From CAYGVX01 sp964544285 (GTDB lineage: Archaea; Thermoproteota; Bathyarchaeia; Bathyarchaeales; SOJC01), in assembly GCA_964544285.1 (NCBI GenBank), contig CAZJAQ010000004.1, positions 1 through 43,242 on the forward strand: DNA of 43,242 nt, read 5' to 3'. The translations under genes and the position numbers were made by a program. Shown piece by piece: positions 23,522-31,974 of the stretch (the stretch's first letter is position 1; the number at the start of each line of letters is the position of its first letter). The notes under the pieces were generated by a model, which was not told the DNA's origin, did no database searches, and saw nothing but the letters and a program-made list of their open reading frames with translations.

Positions 23522-24217
23522 TCATTTTTTGCATCCTTGCCATTTCTCAACGATCAACACTGCTTCTGTCAACGTTGTGGCTTTGGCGTCAGCCTCTGCG
23601 GGCTTGCCTGAAATCTTGTCTGCTCTGTCAAGAAAGATCGTGTGCATACCCAGTTTCTTGGGGATTCTTATGTCCACGAGCGGTTCGTCTCCTATCATCA
23701 CAGCCTCCTCAGGTGTGACGTCTAATTTTCTCAGAGTTTGTCTGTGCATCTTTGGGTTAGATTTCTCGCATCCCGCTTCGTAGCCCGTCATGACGAAGTC
23801 GAAGTGTTGCTTTATGGGTGTTATGGCGGGTTGAAATGCAAAACGAGCAATCGTGGTAACTATTGCAGTTTTCAGGTTCAACTGCTTAGCTCTCTTAACT
23901 GCCGGGGCGGCATCGGGAAAAAGGACGTAACTGTTGTGCCTCTGATAGCGCGAAGCCAATTCCTCCAAAGTCTCAGCGTCAACCTTAACGTCGAGTCTAC
24001 TAAGAACTCGTTTGAGGTATGCTTGCCAGCTGCCGTAGCCATGTTTCGGATAGTCTATCATGGAGACGAAATGTTGGGCGGCATCCAGAGATTGGGGATA
24101 GACTTCGTAGCCACGTTCCAAGAGGAAATCTGAGGCTTGAACTGAGGTGATTGGTTTTTTAACGTATGCCAGAGTGCCATGCAAATCAAAAAACACAGCT
24201 TTCAAAGCCACTCCCAT
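23522..24217 (-). CDS. HAD-superfamily hydrolase
   Basis: The haloacid dehalogenase core is present: motif I FFDLHGTL (nucleophile Asp, with His two residues later), motif II VTTIARF, a lysine in CEKSNPKM, and motif IV VMIGDEPLVDI. The usual second Asp of motif I (DxD), which acts as acid/base in phosphatases, is replaced by His, so phosphatase activity is uncertain. A helical cap lies between motifs I and II (about 20-95). The start is ATG 24217 or the GTG one codon earlier, directly abutting the HD-domain gene upstream, so the two are translated from one mRNA. Confidence 0.83.
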   Translation of the reverse strand: MGVALKAVFFDLHGTLAYVKKPITSVQASDFLLERGYEVYPQSLDAAQHFVSMIDYPKHGYGSWQAYLKRVLSRLDVKVDAETLEELASRYQRHNSYVLFPDAAPAVKRAKQLNLKTAIVTTIARFAFQPAITPIKQHFDFVMTGYEAGCEKSNPKMHRQTLRKLDVTPEEAVMIGDEPLVDIRIPKKLGMHTIFLDRADKISGKPAEADAKATTLTEAVLIVEKWQGCKK

Positions 24218-24220
24218 CAC

Positions 24221-24856
24221 CTAAACCCTCGAATCCTTTAACTCCAATTCGTTCTTCAACGCTTCAAAGAATGCTGAAACAATCTTGTTTCTCTGCTGAG
24301 CTATTCTCTCGGCAGTTTGGGTGTAGAAATGTTGCTTTTTCAGCCAACGTATATGCATGGCGACGTAGGAAGGCTTCGGGTTTTCTAAGCTATACATCTC
24401 CATTACTTCTTCAATCGTCTTGTCGGTCAAGCACGCTTTTACGAAAACTGATGCGACGCCTACTGCTCCGAGCTTGTCGAGAAAATCTGCGTCGTGCAAA
24501 ATCTCCGCTTCAACGGAGCTTGGCTCTTCTCTATGAGTGTGAACCCTTATCGCATGACTGACGAGGCTGATTCTTTCCTCGTCGAAGCTGATAGTTTTCA
24601 AGAAATCACGCGCCATAAAGGCGCCGGTTTCGCCGTGATCTTGGGAATTGTCATCTTTCTCAAGGTGCTTCGCAACGTCGTGAAGCAACGCTGCCACCCG
24701 AAGAACCTCCAAGTCCACGTTTTTGCTTTTCTCAGCTTTCGAGATTAGAATGCAGAGATGCTCAACTCTCTTAACGTGCGGCCAGCCGTGCAGCCCAAGC
24801 TTAGCCATCTGGTCTTTGGCGTATTCTTCGACGAGTTTCCATTGTTCGGGACACAT
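24221..24856 (-). CDS. HD-domain phosphohydrolase
   Basis: The 211-residue protein carries the metal-binding HD signature: H27 (HGWPHVKRVEH), H59-D60 (ALLHDVAKH), further histidines in the 74-108 region (DHGETGAF, HAIRVHTHRE) and D124 (LHDADFLDKLG). The family hydrolyses nucleotides or phosphate esters in the cytoplasm, and small proteins of this type act on (deoxy)nucleotides or second messengers. It directly precedes the HAD gene, so the two hydrolases may act on the same substrate. It diverges from the HMG-CoA reductase gene. Confidence 0.85.
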   Translation of the reverse strand: MCPEQWKLVEEYAKDQMAKLGLHGWPHVKRVEHLCILISKAEKSKNVDLEVLRVAALLHDVAKHLEKDDNSQDHGETGAFMARDFLKTISFDEERISLVSHAIRVHTHREEPSSVEAEILHDADFLDKLGAVGVASVFVKACLTDKTIEEVMEMYSLENPKPSYVAMHIRWLKKQHFYTQTAERIAQQRNKIVSAFFEALKNELELKDSRV

Positions 24857-24890
24857 GTTTATGCCTCGACTCGTGTTTTCCTTATTTTGA

Positions 24891-24903
24891 GTTAAATTCT
24901 TAT
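24891..24903 (+). promoter_or_regulatory. TATA box of the HMG-CoA reductase operon
   Basis: GTTAAATTCTTATG lies about 45 bases upstream of the ATG at 24943, placing initiation near 24922. It probably serves the whole run of four genes to RNase Z. Confidence 0.4.
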
Positions 24904-24942
24904 GTCTTTGCAGCCGTTAGGTAGTTGCTGGAGCATCATGCA

Positions 24943-26217
24943 ATGGATAAAAATTCCGTGTTCACGGGTTTCTACAAGCTACCTGTAGAAGAACGCCTAA
25001 AAATCGTCAAAGAATTCGCCAACCTAACCGACGAAGAGGTAAGCACGCTCAAAAACACTGGCGCACTGCCTCTGGAACTTGCCGACCGCATGATAGAAAA
25101 CGTCGTCGGTGCCTTCCCAGTTCCCCTGGGCATCGCGGTCAACTTTCTCATCAACAAGCGAGACTACCTCGTCCCCATGGCTATAGAAGAGCCATCAGTC
25201 GTGGCAGCTGCAAGCTACGCCGCAAAGATGGCACGCGAAGGCGGAGGCTTCTACACTAGCAGCACGCCGCCTATCATGATTGGACAAATCCAAGCTGTTG
25301 GCATAAAAGACCCATACCACGCCCGCACAGCAATCTTCAACTACAAAGAAGACATCTTCAAAAAAGCCAACGAACAAGACCCAGTGCTCGTCTCCTTGGG
25401 CGGCGGCGCCAAAGACATAGACGCAAAAATAATCCACACACCCGCAGGCCCCATGCTCATAACCGAGCTACACGTTGACTGCCGAGACATCATGGGCGCC
25501 AACGCGGTCAACACCATGGTAGAAGCGGTAGCCCCCACGATAGAAAAGATAACAGGCGGACGAGTTTACCTACGCATCATCAGCAACCTCGCCACCAAAC
25601 GCTTAGCCAGAGCCCACGTAACCGTGCCTAAAGAGTCAGTCGGCGGAGAAGAAGTCGTAGACGGCATAGTTCAGGCTTACCACTTCGCAGCCGCAGACCC
25701 CTACCGAGCAGCAACACACAACAAGGGCATACTCAACGGTGTAATCGCCGTCGTCATAGCCACGTGCAACGACCACCGCGCCATAGAAGCAGGCGCACAC
25801 GCTTACGCGGCCCACACAGGACACTACACATCCCTGTCAACTTGGGAAAAGAATCAAGACGGAGACTTGGTGGGCTCGCTGGAAATGCCCATGGCAATCG
25901 GCACCATAGGAGGAGCCGTACGCACCCACCCCATCGCCAAAATCGCCCTCAAAATTCTGGGCGTGAAATCAGCCAACGAACTCGGAGAAGTCATAACCGC
26001 AGTGGGTCTAGCCCAAAACCTAGGCGCACTCCGAGCCTTGGCGAACGAAGGCATCCAACGAGGCCACATGCGGCTGCACGCCCGAAACATAGCCATCGCA
26101 GCAGGCGCCACCGAAGAACTCGTCGACGTCGTCAGCGAGCAGATGGTGAAAGAACGCAAGATACGCATGGACAGAGCGAAAGAAATTATCGAGCAGTACA
26201 GGAAGATTAAAAAATGA
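24943..26217 (+). CDS. Hydroxymethylglutaryl-CoA reductase, class II
   Basis: The enzyme interconverts HMG-CoA and mevalonate, the committed step toward archaeal isoprenoid lipids. Class II features are ENVVGAFPVPLGIAVNF, the EEPSVVAAAS glutamate, a catalytic lysine in SNLATKRLARA, the DIMGANAVNTM aspartate, GTIGGAVRTHP and the late histidine in GHMRLHARN. Most archaea use class I, and class II is known from some lineages such as Archaeoglobus and Thermoplasmatales. I start at ATG 24943 (MDKNSVF); the frame opens six codons earlier at a TTG. The stop overlaps the next ATG by four bases (ATGA), so expression is coupled to PRPP synthetase. Confidence 0.93.
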   Translation: MDKNSVFTGFYKLPVEERLKIVKEFANLTDEEVSTLKNTGALPLELADRMIENVVGAFPVPLGIAVNFLINKRDYLVPMAIEEPSVVAAASYAAKMAREGGGFYTSSTPPIMIGQIQAVGIKDPYHARTAIFNYKEDIFKKANEQDPVLVSLGGGAKDIDAKIIHTPAGPMLITELHVDCRDIMGANAVNTMVEAVAPTIEKITGGRVYLRIISNLATKRLARAHVTVPKESVGGEEVVDGIVQAYHFAAADPYRAATHNKGILNGVIAVVIATCNDHRAIEAGAHAYAAHTGHYTSLSTWEKNQDGDLVGSLEMPMAIGTIGGAVRTHPIAKIALKILGVKSANELGEVITAVGLAQNLGALRALANEGIQRGHMRLHARNIAIAAGATEELVDVVSEQMVKERKIRMDRAKEIIEQYRKIKK

Positions 26218-27092
26218 TTATCCTTCCGGGTCCAGCGAGCCAAGACCTAGCGAAGCGTCTCGCTTCGGAGTTGAAGGCTAGGCTGGTTCCCGTTTTTTTC
26301 AAGAAGTTTCCAGACGGCGAAAGCTACATCCGCATAGACGGCGACGTACAAGACGAGGATGCGGTAATCGTTCAGACCACGAGTCCTCCCCAAGACGAGA
26401 GGATGATGCAGCTCTTTCTTTTGGCGTCTGCAGCGAAAAATAATGCTGCCAGGATTACTGCAGTCGTGCCCTACTTAGCCTACAGCCGCCAAGACAGAGT
26501 GTTCCTTCCCGGCGAAGCCTTCAGCGCCAAAACCGTTATCGACTTGCTTAGAACATGCGGAGTCACCCGCATCATAACAGTCAACACTCATAACCCTGCA
26601 GTTCTTGCAAATTTCACCGTGCCCATAACAGACCTCTCGGCCATTCCCCTGCTGGCAGGGTATTTTAAGGAGAAGGGCTTTTCGGACGCCGTTTCGTTAT
26701 CGATGGGCAAGAAAGGTTTAGCCACCGCTGAAGAAGCTGCAAACGTGCTCAACGGTCCATCGAATTATATCCCAACTCAGAGAGACCGGCATACTGGAAA
26801 AGTCACGATAGAAGAAAAGCCGCTAAAAGTGAAAGGAAAGGTTGCTATCTTCTTCGACGACATCATAAGCAGCGGCGGAACGATGATAAAAGCAGTCGCT
26901 CATGCCAAAAAACAGGGAGCAGCAAAAGTCTATGCTGCGTGTGTTCATCCCCTCTTAATGGACAACGCCGAAGAGAAGATTATTCAGAGCGGTGCAGACG
27001 CGGTTGTGGGCACTGATAGCGTGCCGAGCTCTGTAAGCGTCGTCTCTGTGGCGCCCGTGATTGCCAAGACTCTTGTGGAGCGAGGAGCCTAA
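26214..27092 (+). CDS. prs: Ribose-phosphate pyrophosphokinase (PRPP synthetase)
   Basis: At 292 residues this is the short archaeal form. It has the N-terminal KKFPDGESYIRI loop, the ATP-site YLAYSRQDR, and the PRPP-binding loop FFDDIISSGGTM. It makes PRPP from ribose 5-phosphate and ATP for nucleotide, His and Trp synthesis. The ATG overlaps the HMG-CoA reductase stop by four bases. A start seven bases after its own stop opens the tRNA methyltransferase gene, so this is part of a tight operon with unrelated pathways. Confidence 0.94.
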   Translation: MIILPGPASQDLAKRLASELKARLVPVFFKKFPDGESYIRIDGDVQDEDAVIVQTTSPPQDERMMQLFLLASAAKNNAARITAVVPYLAYSRQDRVFLPGEAFSAKTVIDLLRTCGVTRIITVNTHNPAVLANFTVPITDLSAIPLLAGYFKEKGFSDAVSLSMGKKGLATAEEAANVLNGPSNYIPTQRDRHTGKVTIEEKPLKVKGKVAIFFDDIISSGGTMIKAVAHAKKQGAAKVYAACVHPLLMDNAEEKIIQSGADAVVGTDSVPSSVSVVSVAPVIAKTLVERGA

Positions 27093-27098
27093 ACCCTA

Positions 27099-28136
27099 GT
27101 GCGTCGGCTCTTCTTCCTCCTCTCAGGTGAGCATGAATCATTGCCCTTCGCGGAGTTGGAGGCAGTTCTGGAAGCTGAAAGCATAGTTTACGAGGAGCTG
27201 CAAATGTTGCCTCAAGTTCTGCGACTCGACGCAGCCTTTAAGGCAGTTGAAGCTGTAAAAAAGAGGGCTGCGATGACCAGAGTTTGTTGCCACGAACTGT
27301 TCTCCTGCCAAGCCTCATTCTCAGAAATCGTGAAAACCATGCAATCCATCTCTCTGGACCCTCTTCTCCACTCGGGTGAAAGTTTTGTAGTGCGTGTTCG
27401 ACGAGTAGGCGAAGCGGCGAAAAACTTAGCGAGCATGGATTTAGAGCGGAAGCTCGGCGAGCTGATTCTAAGCAAAGTTAGGGGGGCGAAAGTTAGCCTC
27501 GAACAGCCGCAGAAAACTTTTTTCGGAACGTTAACCGCTGGCAGCTTTCTCTTCGGGTTGAAGCTTGAAGAAATATCACCCACGCCTTTCATGCAGAGAC
27601 GACCGCGAAAACGTCCCTTCTTCCATCCCTCCGCTATGCCTCCGAAGTTGGCGAGATGCATGGTTAATCTGGCAAAGCCTAAGAAGGGCGACTTGCTTCT
27701 GGACCCTTTCTGTGGCACGGGGAGCTTTCTCATAGAGGCGGGGTTGCTGGGCTGCCGAGTGTTGGGTTTCGATGCCAAAAAATATATGGTTAGGGGAAGT
27801 TTACGGAATCTGAAATTCTTGGGCGTTGAGAATGAGGGGATGGCAGTTGCCGACGCCAAGCATTTACCCCTAACCAAAGTGGACAGCATAGTCACTGACC
27901 CACCCTACGGGCGTTCAGCGTCAACGATGGGGTACACCACCGCACAAATCATTCAAGAGTTCTTGACAGACTCAGTCGACAGAATAAAGGGACGACAACG
28001 TATATGCCTCGCCGCTCCCAGAACGGTCAATATAGGCAAGATGGCAGAAACGTTAGGCTTTAAGCAAGTCCAGTCCCATTTTGTCTACGTGCACCGAAGT
28101 CTCACGAGGGAAATCGCAGTGCTGGAGAGAGCATAG
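27099..28136 (+). CDS. tRNA (guanine-10-N2)-methyltransferase, archaeal TrmG10 type
   Basis: The 345-residue protein has an N-terminal THUMP-type RNA-binding region (about 1-165) and a Rossmann methyltransferase domain with LLDPFCGTGSFLIEA (SAM site, about 205-220), an acidic VLGFDAK and the N2-guanine catalytic motif DPPYGRS (about 268-274). This is the archaeal enzyme that makes m2G or m2,2G at tRNA position 10. It starts at GTG 27099. It is followed without a gap by RNase Z, so two tRNA-maturation enzymes are co-expressed. Confidence 0.88.
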   Translation: MRRLFFLLSGEHESLPFAELEAVLEAESIVYEELQMLPQVLRLDAAFKAVEAVKKRAAMTRVCCHELFSCQASFSEIVKTMQSISLDPLLHSGESFVVRVRRVGEAAKNLASMDLERKLGELILSKVRGAKVSLEQPQKTFFGTLTAGSFLFGLKLEEISPTPFMQRRPRKRPFFHPSAMPPKLARCMVNLAKPKKGDLLLDPFCGTGSFLIEAGLLGCRVLGFDAKKYMVRGSLRNLKFLGVENEGMAVADAKHLPLTKVDSIVTDPPYGRSASTMGYTTAQIIQEFLTDSVDRIKGRQRICLAAPRTVNIGKMAETLGFKQVQSHFVYVHRSLTREIAVLERA

Positions 28137-28531
28137 ATGAGCCTTGAAGTCGTTTTTCTCGGAACGGCTGGCAGCGTCCCCACGACTACACGGTCACTTC
28201 CAGCCATCGCAATAAAAAGGAAAGGAGAGTTAATCCTCTTCGATTGCGGTGAAGGGGTTCAACGCCAGATGGTGAAGACGGGCATGGGCTTCAACAAGAA
28301 AACGAAAGTGTTCATTACCCACATGCACGGCGACCACATGCTCGGCTTGCCCGGGCTAATCCAGACGATGTCGCTCCTAGACCGCACGAAGACTCTGAAA
28401 ATCTATGGACCAGCGGACTTGGAGGAGTTTATAGAAGCCATCGAAAAAACCGTGCACTTCACGCTCACTTTCCCCCTGGAAATAGCTGAAATCGAACGAG
28501 AAGGACTCGTGTGTGAAGAGAAAGAATACGA
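28137..28531 (+). CDS. rnz: Ribonuclease Z, 3' part lost in the assembly gap
   Basis: The ATG follows the TAG of the methyltransferase gene directly. About 131 residues are readable. They have the beta-lactamase fold of tRNA 3' processing endonuclease, with FLGTAGSVPT at the N terminus, a DCGEG turn and the zinc-binding H-x-H-x-D-H (FITHMHGDHMLGLPGL). The chain runs into the N run at 28532. Full-length archaeal RNase Z is about 300 residues, so more than half is missing. It removes 3' trailers before CCA addition; here the one recognised tRNA gene encodes CCA. Confidence 0.92.
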
Positions 28532-28631
28532 NNNNNNNNNNNNNNNNNNNNNNNNNNNNNNNNNNNNNNNNNNNNNNNNNNNNNNNNNNNNNNNNNNNNN
28601 NNNNNNNNNNNNNNNNNNNNNNNNNNNNNNN
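28532..28631. other. Assembly gap, 100 N
   Basis: Exactly 100 consecutive N join two contigs, so the true distance is unknown. The gap removes the 3' ends of two convergent genes (RNase Z and the epimerase-like protein), and further genes may be hidden in it. Confidence 0.99.
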
Positions 28632-29130
28632 TGAAAAAACGGGAAAACTGCTCAACGTTCTTCACTAAGAACCCGAAGGGCTCGGGACAGTTTTCAACCG
28701 CAACCTCCACCCCGTACTTTCGAGACAGCGAGAGCAGCTTCTTCACCGACTCGATGTTCGTCTTCCAATCCATGCTTGGATAGAAACTGCTGATTCCCGT
28801 CCGCAAGCCAGGATGGAACACCATGAGACGGCACTCTAAGCGATGCGCGAAAGTCAGAGATTTTTCGAGGCGTTTAAGGACGAAGTTCCGAATGTCTCCT
28901 GCTGGGGCGGCGATGTTGACGTCTGCGAAGGGAGCGTGCATCGTGTACGTCAAGCCTCTTGCTTCGCCGATTTCTTTCAGCTTTTCCACGCGCTTCCAGT
29001 CAAGCGCATGCAGTCCTTCGTTGACCACTTCAACATGCTCGACTGTCACTTCCTGTAGCCTCTTGCAGAGACTCGAGAAGGGTTCACTTAAGCAGTAGAG
29101 CATGGACAAGCCGACGTCCATCTTAGCCAC
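28632..29130 (-). CDS. Sugar phosphate isomerase/epimerase-like TIM barrel, C terminus in the gap
   Basis: About 166 residues are readable, starting MAKMDVGLSMLYCL. They show the xylose-isomerase-like/AP-endonuclease-2 pattern: HVEVVNEG, YTMHAPFADVN, RLMVFHPG and EVAVENCPEP, whose His, Glu and Asp residues line a divalent-metal site at the barrel mouth. The family includes sugar isomerases, epimerases and endonuclease IV; conservation here points to the isomerase/epimerase side. The gene starts two bases after the stop of the dehydrogenase-like gene, so they form an operon. Confidence 0.82.
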
Positions 29131-29132
29131 AG

Positions 29133-30293
29133 CTACGACCTCTGCGTAACCTCTCGGAAAGTTTGGCTCGTTTCCAGGATTTTTACTCCTCTTTTCGCCA
29201 ACTCGGCGAAGAAGGGCTCTGGTTTGACGCCTACTTCGACGGGCAACACACCCTTCTCTGCTATTTCGCCTTTGGCTAGCAATTGAGCTACGACGGACAT
29301 TGGCATGCCAGTTAAGTATGCTAACGCGCTCACGCCATATTCTTCTTGGTATTCACGAACAACGCTGTAAATGTACTTCGCCTTGTCGCCGTTCTTTTCG
29401 CCGCTCACTTCAACAACCACTCCCGCAGCATCTCTGACGTTAACATCTGGCGGCGGCGCGCATCTTAGCAAGAATTCCTTCGGCGAGATTTCCACGCCGT
29501 CTACTTTGATTGGTTCCTTTCGAGTCAGCCCCATCTCATTCAGAACTCTAATTCGTTGCTCGTCCTCGTCGACGTAAGACATGGCGCAGTCCACGATTTT
29601 AACGCCCTTGCCAACCGTTCTGGGCAGCGTAGCCAAGCCGGAATACAGTGCGTAGCAGCAGGAACGTTCGCCTATTGGTGGAGGAAACTTGAAGACATGC
29701 TTGCCCGAGAAGGGTTGCAGTTGCTTAAAATCTTCGTCCACGTAGACTACTGGTCCCTGCGTGTATTCTTCCAGAACAGTGCGAAAAGTCCACTTGTACT
29801 TGGCTGGTTCGAGGTTTACTTCGCCGTAGCGGATGTGCACCTCGTCTACTCGGTCAAGCTCGTCGGCTCCGTGTTTTGCCAAGATGTCCGCTATGCCTGG
29901 CGCTACGCCGCAGCCTAGAACGACCGTAACCCCAGCCTTCCGCGCTTCTTCGTCCAGCTTCAGCTGCTCCAGGGTCATGTAATAAACTCCCCCCAAGTCT
30001 GTTAGGGGTTTTCCCGCCTCGATCAGTGCCTTGGTCACTTGCAGGTTAAGATGATAGGGAGCTGCGTTGGCGACTGCGTCGACGTCGGACACTGCTTCGA
30101 CCAAGCTCTTGTGGTCGGTTATGTCCACTTTGCGTAAAGATACCTTTCTGCTGCCTGTCCACTTCGCCACTTTTTCAGCTTGCTTCAAGTTGAATTCGCC
30201 TATAATTACCTCAGAAACCTCGGGGCTTTCGACCAAGTCTCGGACGGTCACCATGCCCATAGCCCCGCCACCGCCTAACACGATAATTTTCAC
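29133..30293 (-). CDS. Saccharopine dehydrogenase family oxidoreductase
   Basis: The 386-residue protein has a Rossmann NAD(P) site at its N terminus (VLGGGGAMGMVTVRDL), the ANAAPYHLNLQVTKALIEAGK stretch and the LGCGVAPGIADILAKHG motif of the saccharopine dehydrogenase/carboxynorspermidine family. Candidate substrates are amino acids or polyamines; archaeal members are often annotated as lysine-6-dehydrogenase-like without proof. It starts with GTG at 30293, preceded by AAAGGAGAG on the minus strand and a GGTATAAAC TATA box near 30338-30346. The epimerase-like gene follows two bases after its stop. Confidence 0.85.
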   Translation of the reverse strand: MKIIVLGGGGAMGMVTVRDLVESPEVSEVIIGEFNLKQAEKVAKWTGSRKVSLRKVDITDHKSLVEAVSDVDAVANAAPYHLNLQVTKALIEAGKPLTDLGGVYYMTLEQLKLDEEARKAGVTVVLGCGVAPGIADILAKHGADELDRVDEVHIRYGEVNLEPAKYKWTFRTVLEEYTQGPVVYVDEDFKQLQPFSGKHVFKFPPPIGERSCCYALYSGLATLPRTVGKGVKIVDCAMSYVDEDEQRIRVLNEMGLTRKEPIKVDGVEISPKEFLLRCAPPPDVNVRDAAGVVVEVSGEKNGDKAKYIYSVVREYQEEYGVSALAYLTGMPMSVVAQLLAKGEIAEKGVLPVEVGVKPEPFFAELAKRGVKILETSQTFREVTQRS

Positions 30294-30354
30294 TGTTGTT
30301 TCTCTCCTTTGAAGAAAGAATAAGGGATACGTTTTGAAGTTTATACCTTTCGTC

Positions 30355-30756
30355 TCACACGGTTCGGGGCGCGAGCCAGTCGATGAGCTTCACAGGATTA
30401 TTGCTCTTGATTTGGATTCTCATCGGTCCGAGGGGGCTTTCTGCCATGGGTTCGCTGAAGGAAACATGCCCCGCGTAGGCAACTTGCTTGTTCAGGTAAA
30501 ACGTGATTTTGTCTCCTTTCAAGCCTTTAAACAGGACGCCTCGTGCAGCGTCTCGGATGCGTTCTCGGCGGAGGAGGTTGCCAAACTTGGACAGGTTCTC
30601 CATGTTTGTGGTCTGACCAGCTAGAAGGCTTCCTCTGCGTTGAGGTTTTTCTTCGAGTTCCAAGTTGCCAAAGATGTTTTCCACCGCCTGCTTGACTTTG
30701 GCTGAGTCTTCGGTGGGGTTGACTTCAACTTCCACATACAAGTTTACTTCGTTCAC
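30355..30756 (-). CDS. UPF0201 family RNA-binding-type protein
   Basis: The 133-residue product begins VNLYVEVEVNPTED and has a central RRERIRDAARGVLFKG and a late GPMRIQIKSNNPVKLIDWLAP, the pattern of the archaeal UPF0201 (DUF54) family, whose fold resembles RNA-binding ribosomal proteins. Its start overlaps the stop of the UPF0200 kinase-like gene by four bases. In several archaea these two families are fused or adjacent, so they likely form a functional pair. The actual function is unknown. Confidence 0.85.
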   Translation of the reverse strand: MNEVNLYVEVEVNPTEDSAKVKQAVENIFGNLELEEKPQRRGSLLAGQTTNMENLSKFGNLLRRERIRDAARGVLFKGLKGDKITFYLNKQVAYAGHVSFSEPMAESPLGPMRIQIKSNNPVKLIDWLAPRTV

Positions 30757-31334
30757 TTCTTGGTCACGTTCTCTAGAAACTTTTTCACTTCTTCCCGTAG
30801 ACCCTCTCTTTTACCTTCATTCACGATCATTACGTCTGCGGAGGCGATGACACTTCCAAGCCCGACGTGGAGTTCTCGCCAATCTCGCTCCAAGAAAGTT
30901 TCCCACCTCGACGGGTCGTCGCTTCGTCGGCGTTTAAAGAGTCTTCGGAACCGTGTTTCTGGCGATGAATGGATGGCTAGGAGCTTGAACCTTGGGAAGT
31001 GTTTCTTGAAGGCGTCTGCTTCATAGAGGCTGCGGATGCCATCGACGATTACGACTGGGGTTTTTGTTTTTTCGATTTTTGGGATACAGCGTTTCGCCAC
31101 TGCAGCTGGTCCGCCTTCTTGGCGCAGCGTTAGCATTACTCTGCCCACGTTTTCTGGCGTAGGTTCTAAGCCTCGGCTCTGGGTTTCTTCTCTCACCTCG
31201 TCGCCCATGACGACGATTCCGTAGCCCATTTTCTTTGCCCCTTCGACGACTGTTGCCTTTCCAGCGCCGGGCATTCCTGCAACTCCGATGACGATTTTGT
31301 CCTTCACTGTCTGTGAGCCCCTTTTTCCTAGCAT
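30753..31334 (-). CDS. UPF0200 family P-loop kinase-like protein (dephospho-CoA kinase related)
   Basis: The 193-residue protein has a P-loop at residues 20-28 (GMPGAGKAT), a LID-like Arg-rich segment (RFRRLFKRRRSDDP) and the VVIVDGIRS Walker B-type strand. The residue after the P-loop lysine is Ala rather than Ser/Thr, so the usual Mg-coordinating hydroxyl is displaced by one position. Family members resemble dephospho-CoA and adenylate kinases but have no proven substrate. The ATG at 31334 lies 20 bases from a TATA-like element shared with the divergent thpR gene, so the mRNA may be leaderless. Confidence 0.83.
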   Translation of the reverse strand: MLGKRGSQTVKDKIVIGVAGMPGAGKATVVEGAKKMGYGIVVMGDEVREETQSRGLEPTPENVGRVMLTLRQEGGPAAVAKRCIPKIEKTKTPVVIVDGIRSLYEADAFKKHFPRFKLLAIHSSPETRFRRLFKRRRSDDPSRWETFLERDWRELHVGLGSVIASADVMIVNEGKREGLREEVKKFLENVTKK

Positions 31335-31352
31335 TCTTTTAGGTTAAAAGCT

Positions 31353-31389
31353 CTTATAAATGGTGTACACTGAAACTATGGAAGGAAGG
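31353..31389 (+). promoter_or_regulatory. Shared TATA region and strong ribosome site for thpR
   Basis: CTTATAAAT at 31353-31361 reads as a TATA element on both strands between the divergent UPF0200 and thpR genes. A purine run containing GGAAGG at 31382-31389 precedes the TTG at 31397 by about seven bases and supports that unusual start. Confidence 0.45.
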
Positions 31390-31396
31390 GGTTAAT

Positions 31397-31963
31397 TTGC
31401 CCGAGCCTATTCGCAGTTTCATCGCCTTTGACATAAACAACGAGGAAATCCTGAAAAGATTGTCCGAAGCCCAAGAAAAGCTTGCCAAGACCGGTGCCGA
31501 CTTGACGTTAGTTAAGCCAGAAAACATTCACGTTACAATGCGTTTCTTGGGCGACATCCACCCAGACATGGTTGACAAGATTTACAACGGAATGGAACAA
31601 GTGTCCTTTGCGCCCTTCGACGTGGAAATTCGCGGGGTGGGCGTCTTTCCAACTCTAAGGTATGCTCGTGTCGTGTGGGCAGGCATCCAAAGAGGCGCTG
31701 AGGAGCTTAGAAATATCTTTAATCAGGTTGAGCCCCACCTGCGAGGATTAGGGTTCAAGCCCGACTCGAAGGGTTTCAGTCCCCATATAACAATCGCCAG
31801 AGTGAGAACAGGCCGCAACAAGGCAGAGCTTGCTCGTTGCGTAGACGAGCTCGCCAATTTCGAGTTCGGAATTTTAAGAGCTGATTGCTTGAAGCTCAAG
31901 AAAAGCGTCTTAACACCTAAGGGTCCCGTTTACTCGATTTTGAAGGAAGTTTGTCGAGGATAA
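31397..31963 (+). CDS. thpR: RNA 2',3'-cyclic phosphodiesterase (2H family)
   Basis: The 188-residue protein shows both catalytic H-x-T motifs of the 2H phosphoesterase fold, H45-V-T47 (NIHVTMRFLG) and H130-I-T132 (SPHITIARV). The family opens 2',3'-cyclic phosphates to 2'-phosphates and was earlier called 2'-5' RNA ligase. Translation starts at TTG 31397 behind a purine-rich ribosome site. The CCA transferase gene starts 11 bases after its stop; this pairing fits a role in repair or maturation of tRNA 3' ends. Confidence 0.9.
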   Translation: MPEPIRSFIAFDINNEEILKRLSEAQEKLAKTGADLTLVKPENIHVTMRFLGDIHPDMVDKIYNGMEQVSFAPFDVEIRGVGVFPTLRYARVVWAGIQRGAEELRNIFNQVEPHLRGLGFKPDSKGFSPHITIARVRTGRNKAELARCVDELANFEFGILRADCLKLKKSVLTPKGPVYSILKEVCRG

Positions 31964-31974
31964 AGGCGTTTACG

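Noticed and set aside
25764..26210. Long plus-strand Arg/His-rich frame of 148 codons
   Set aside because: It is an out-of-frame shadow of the HMG-CoA reductase gene.
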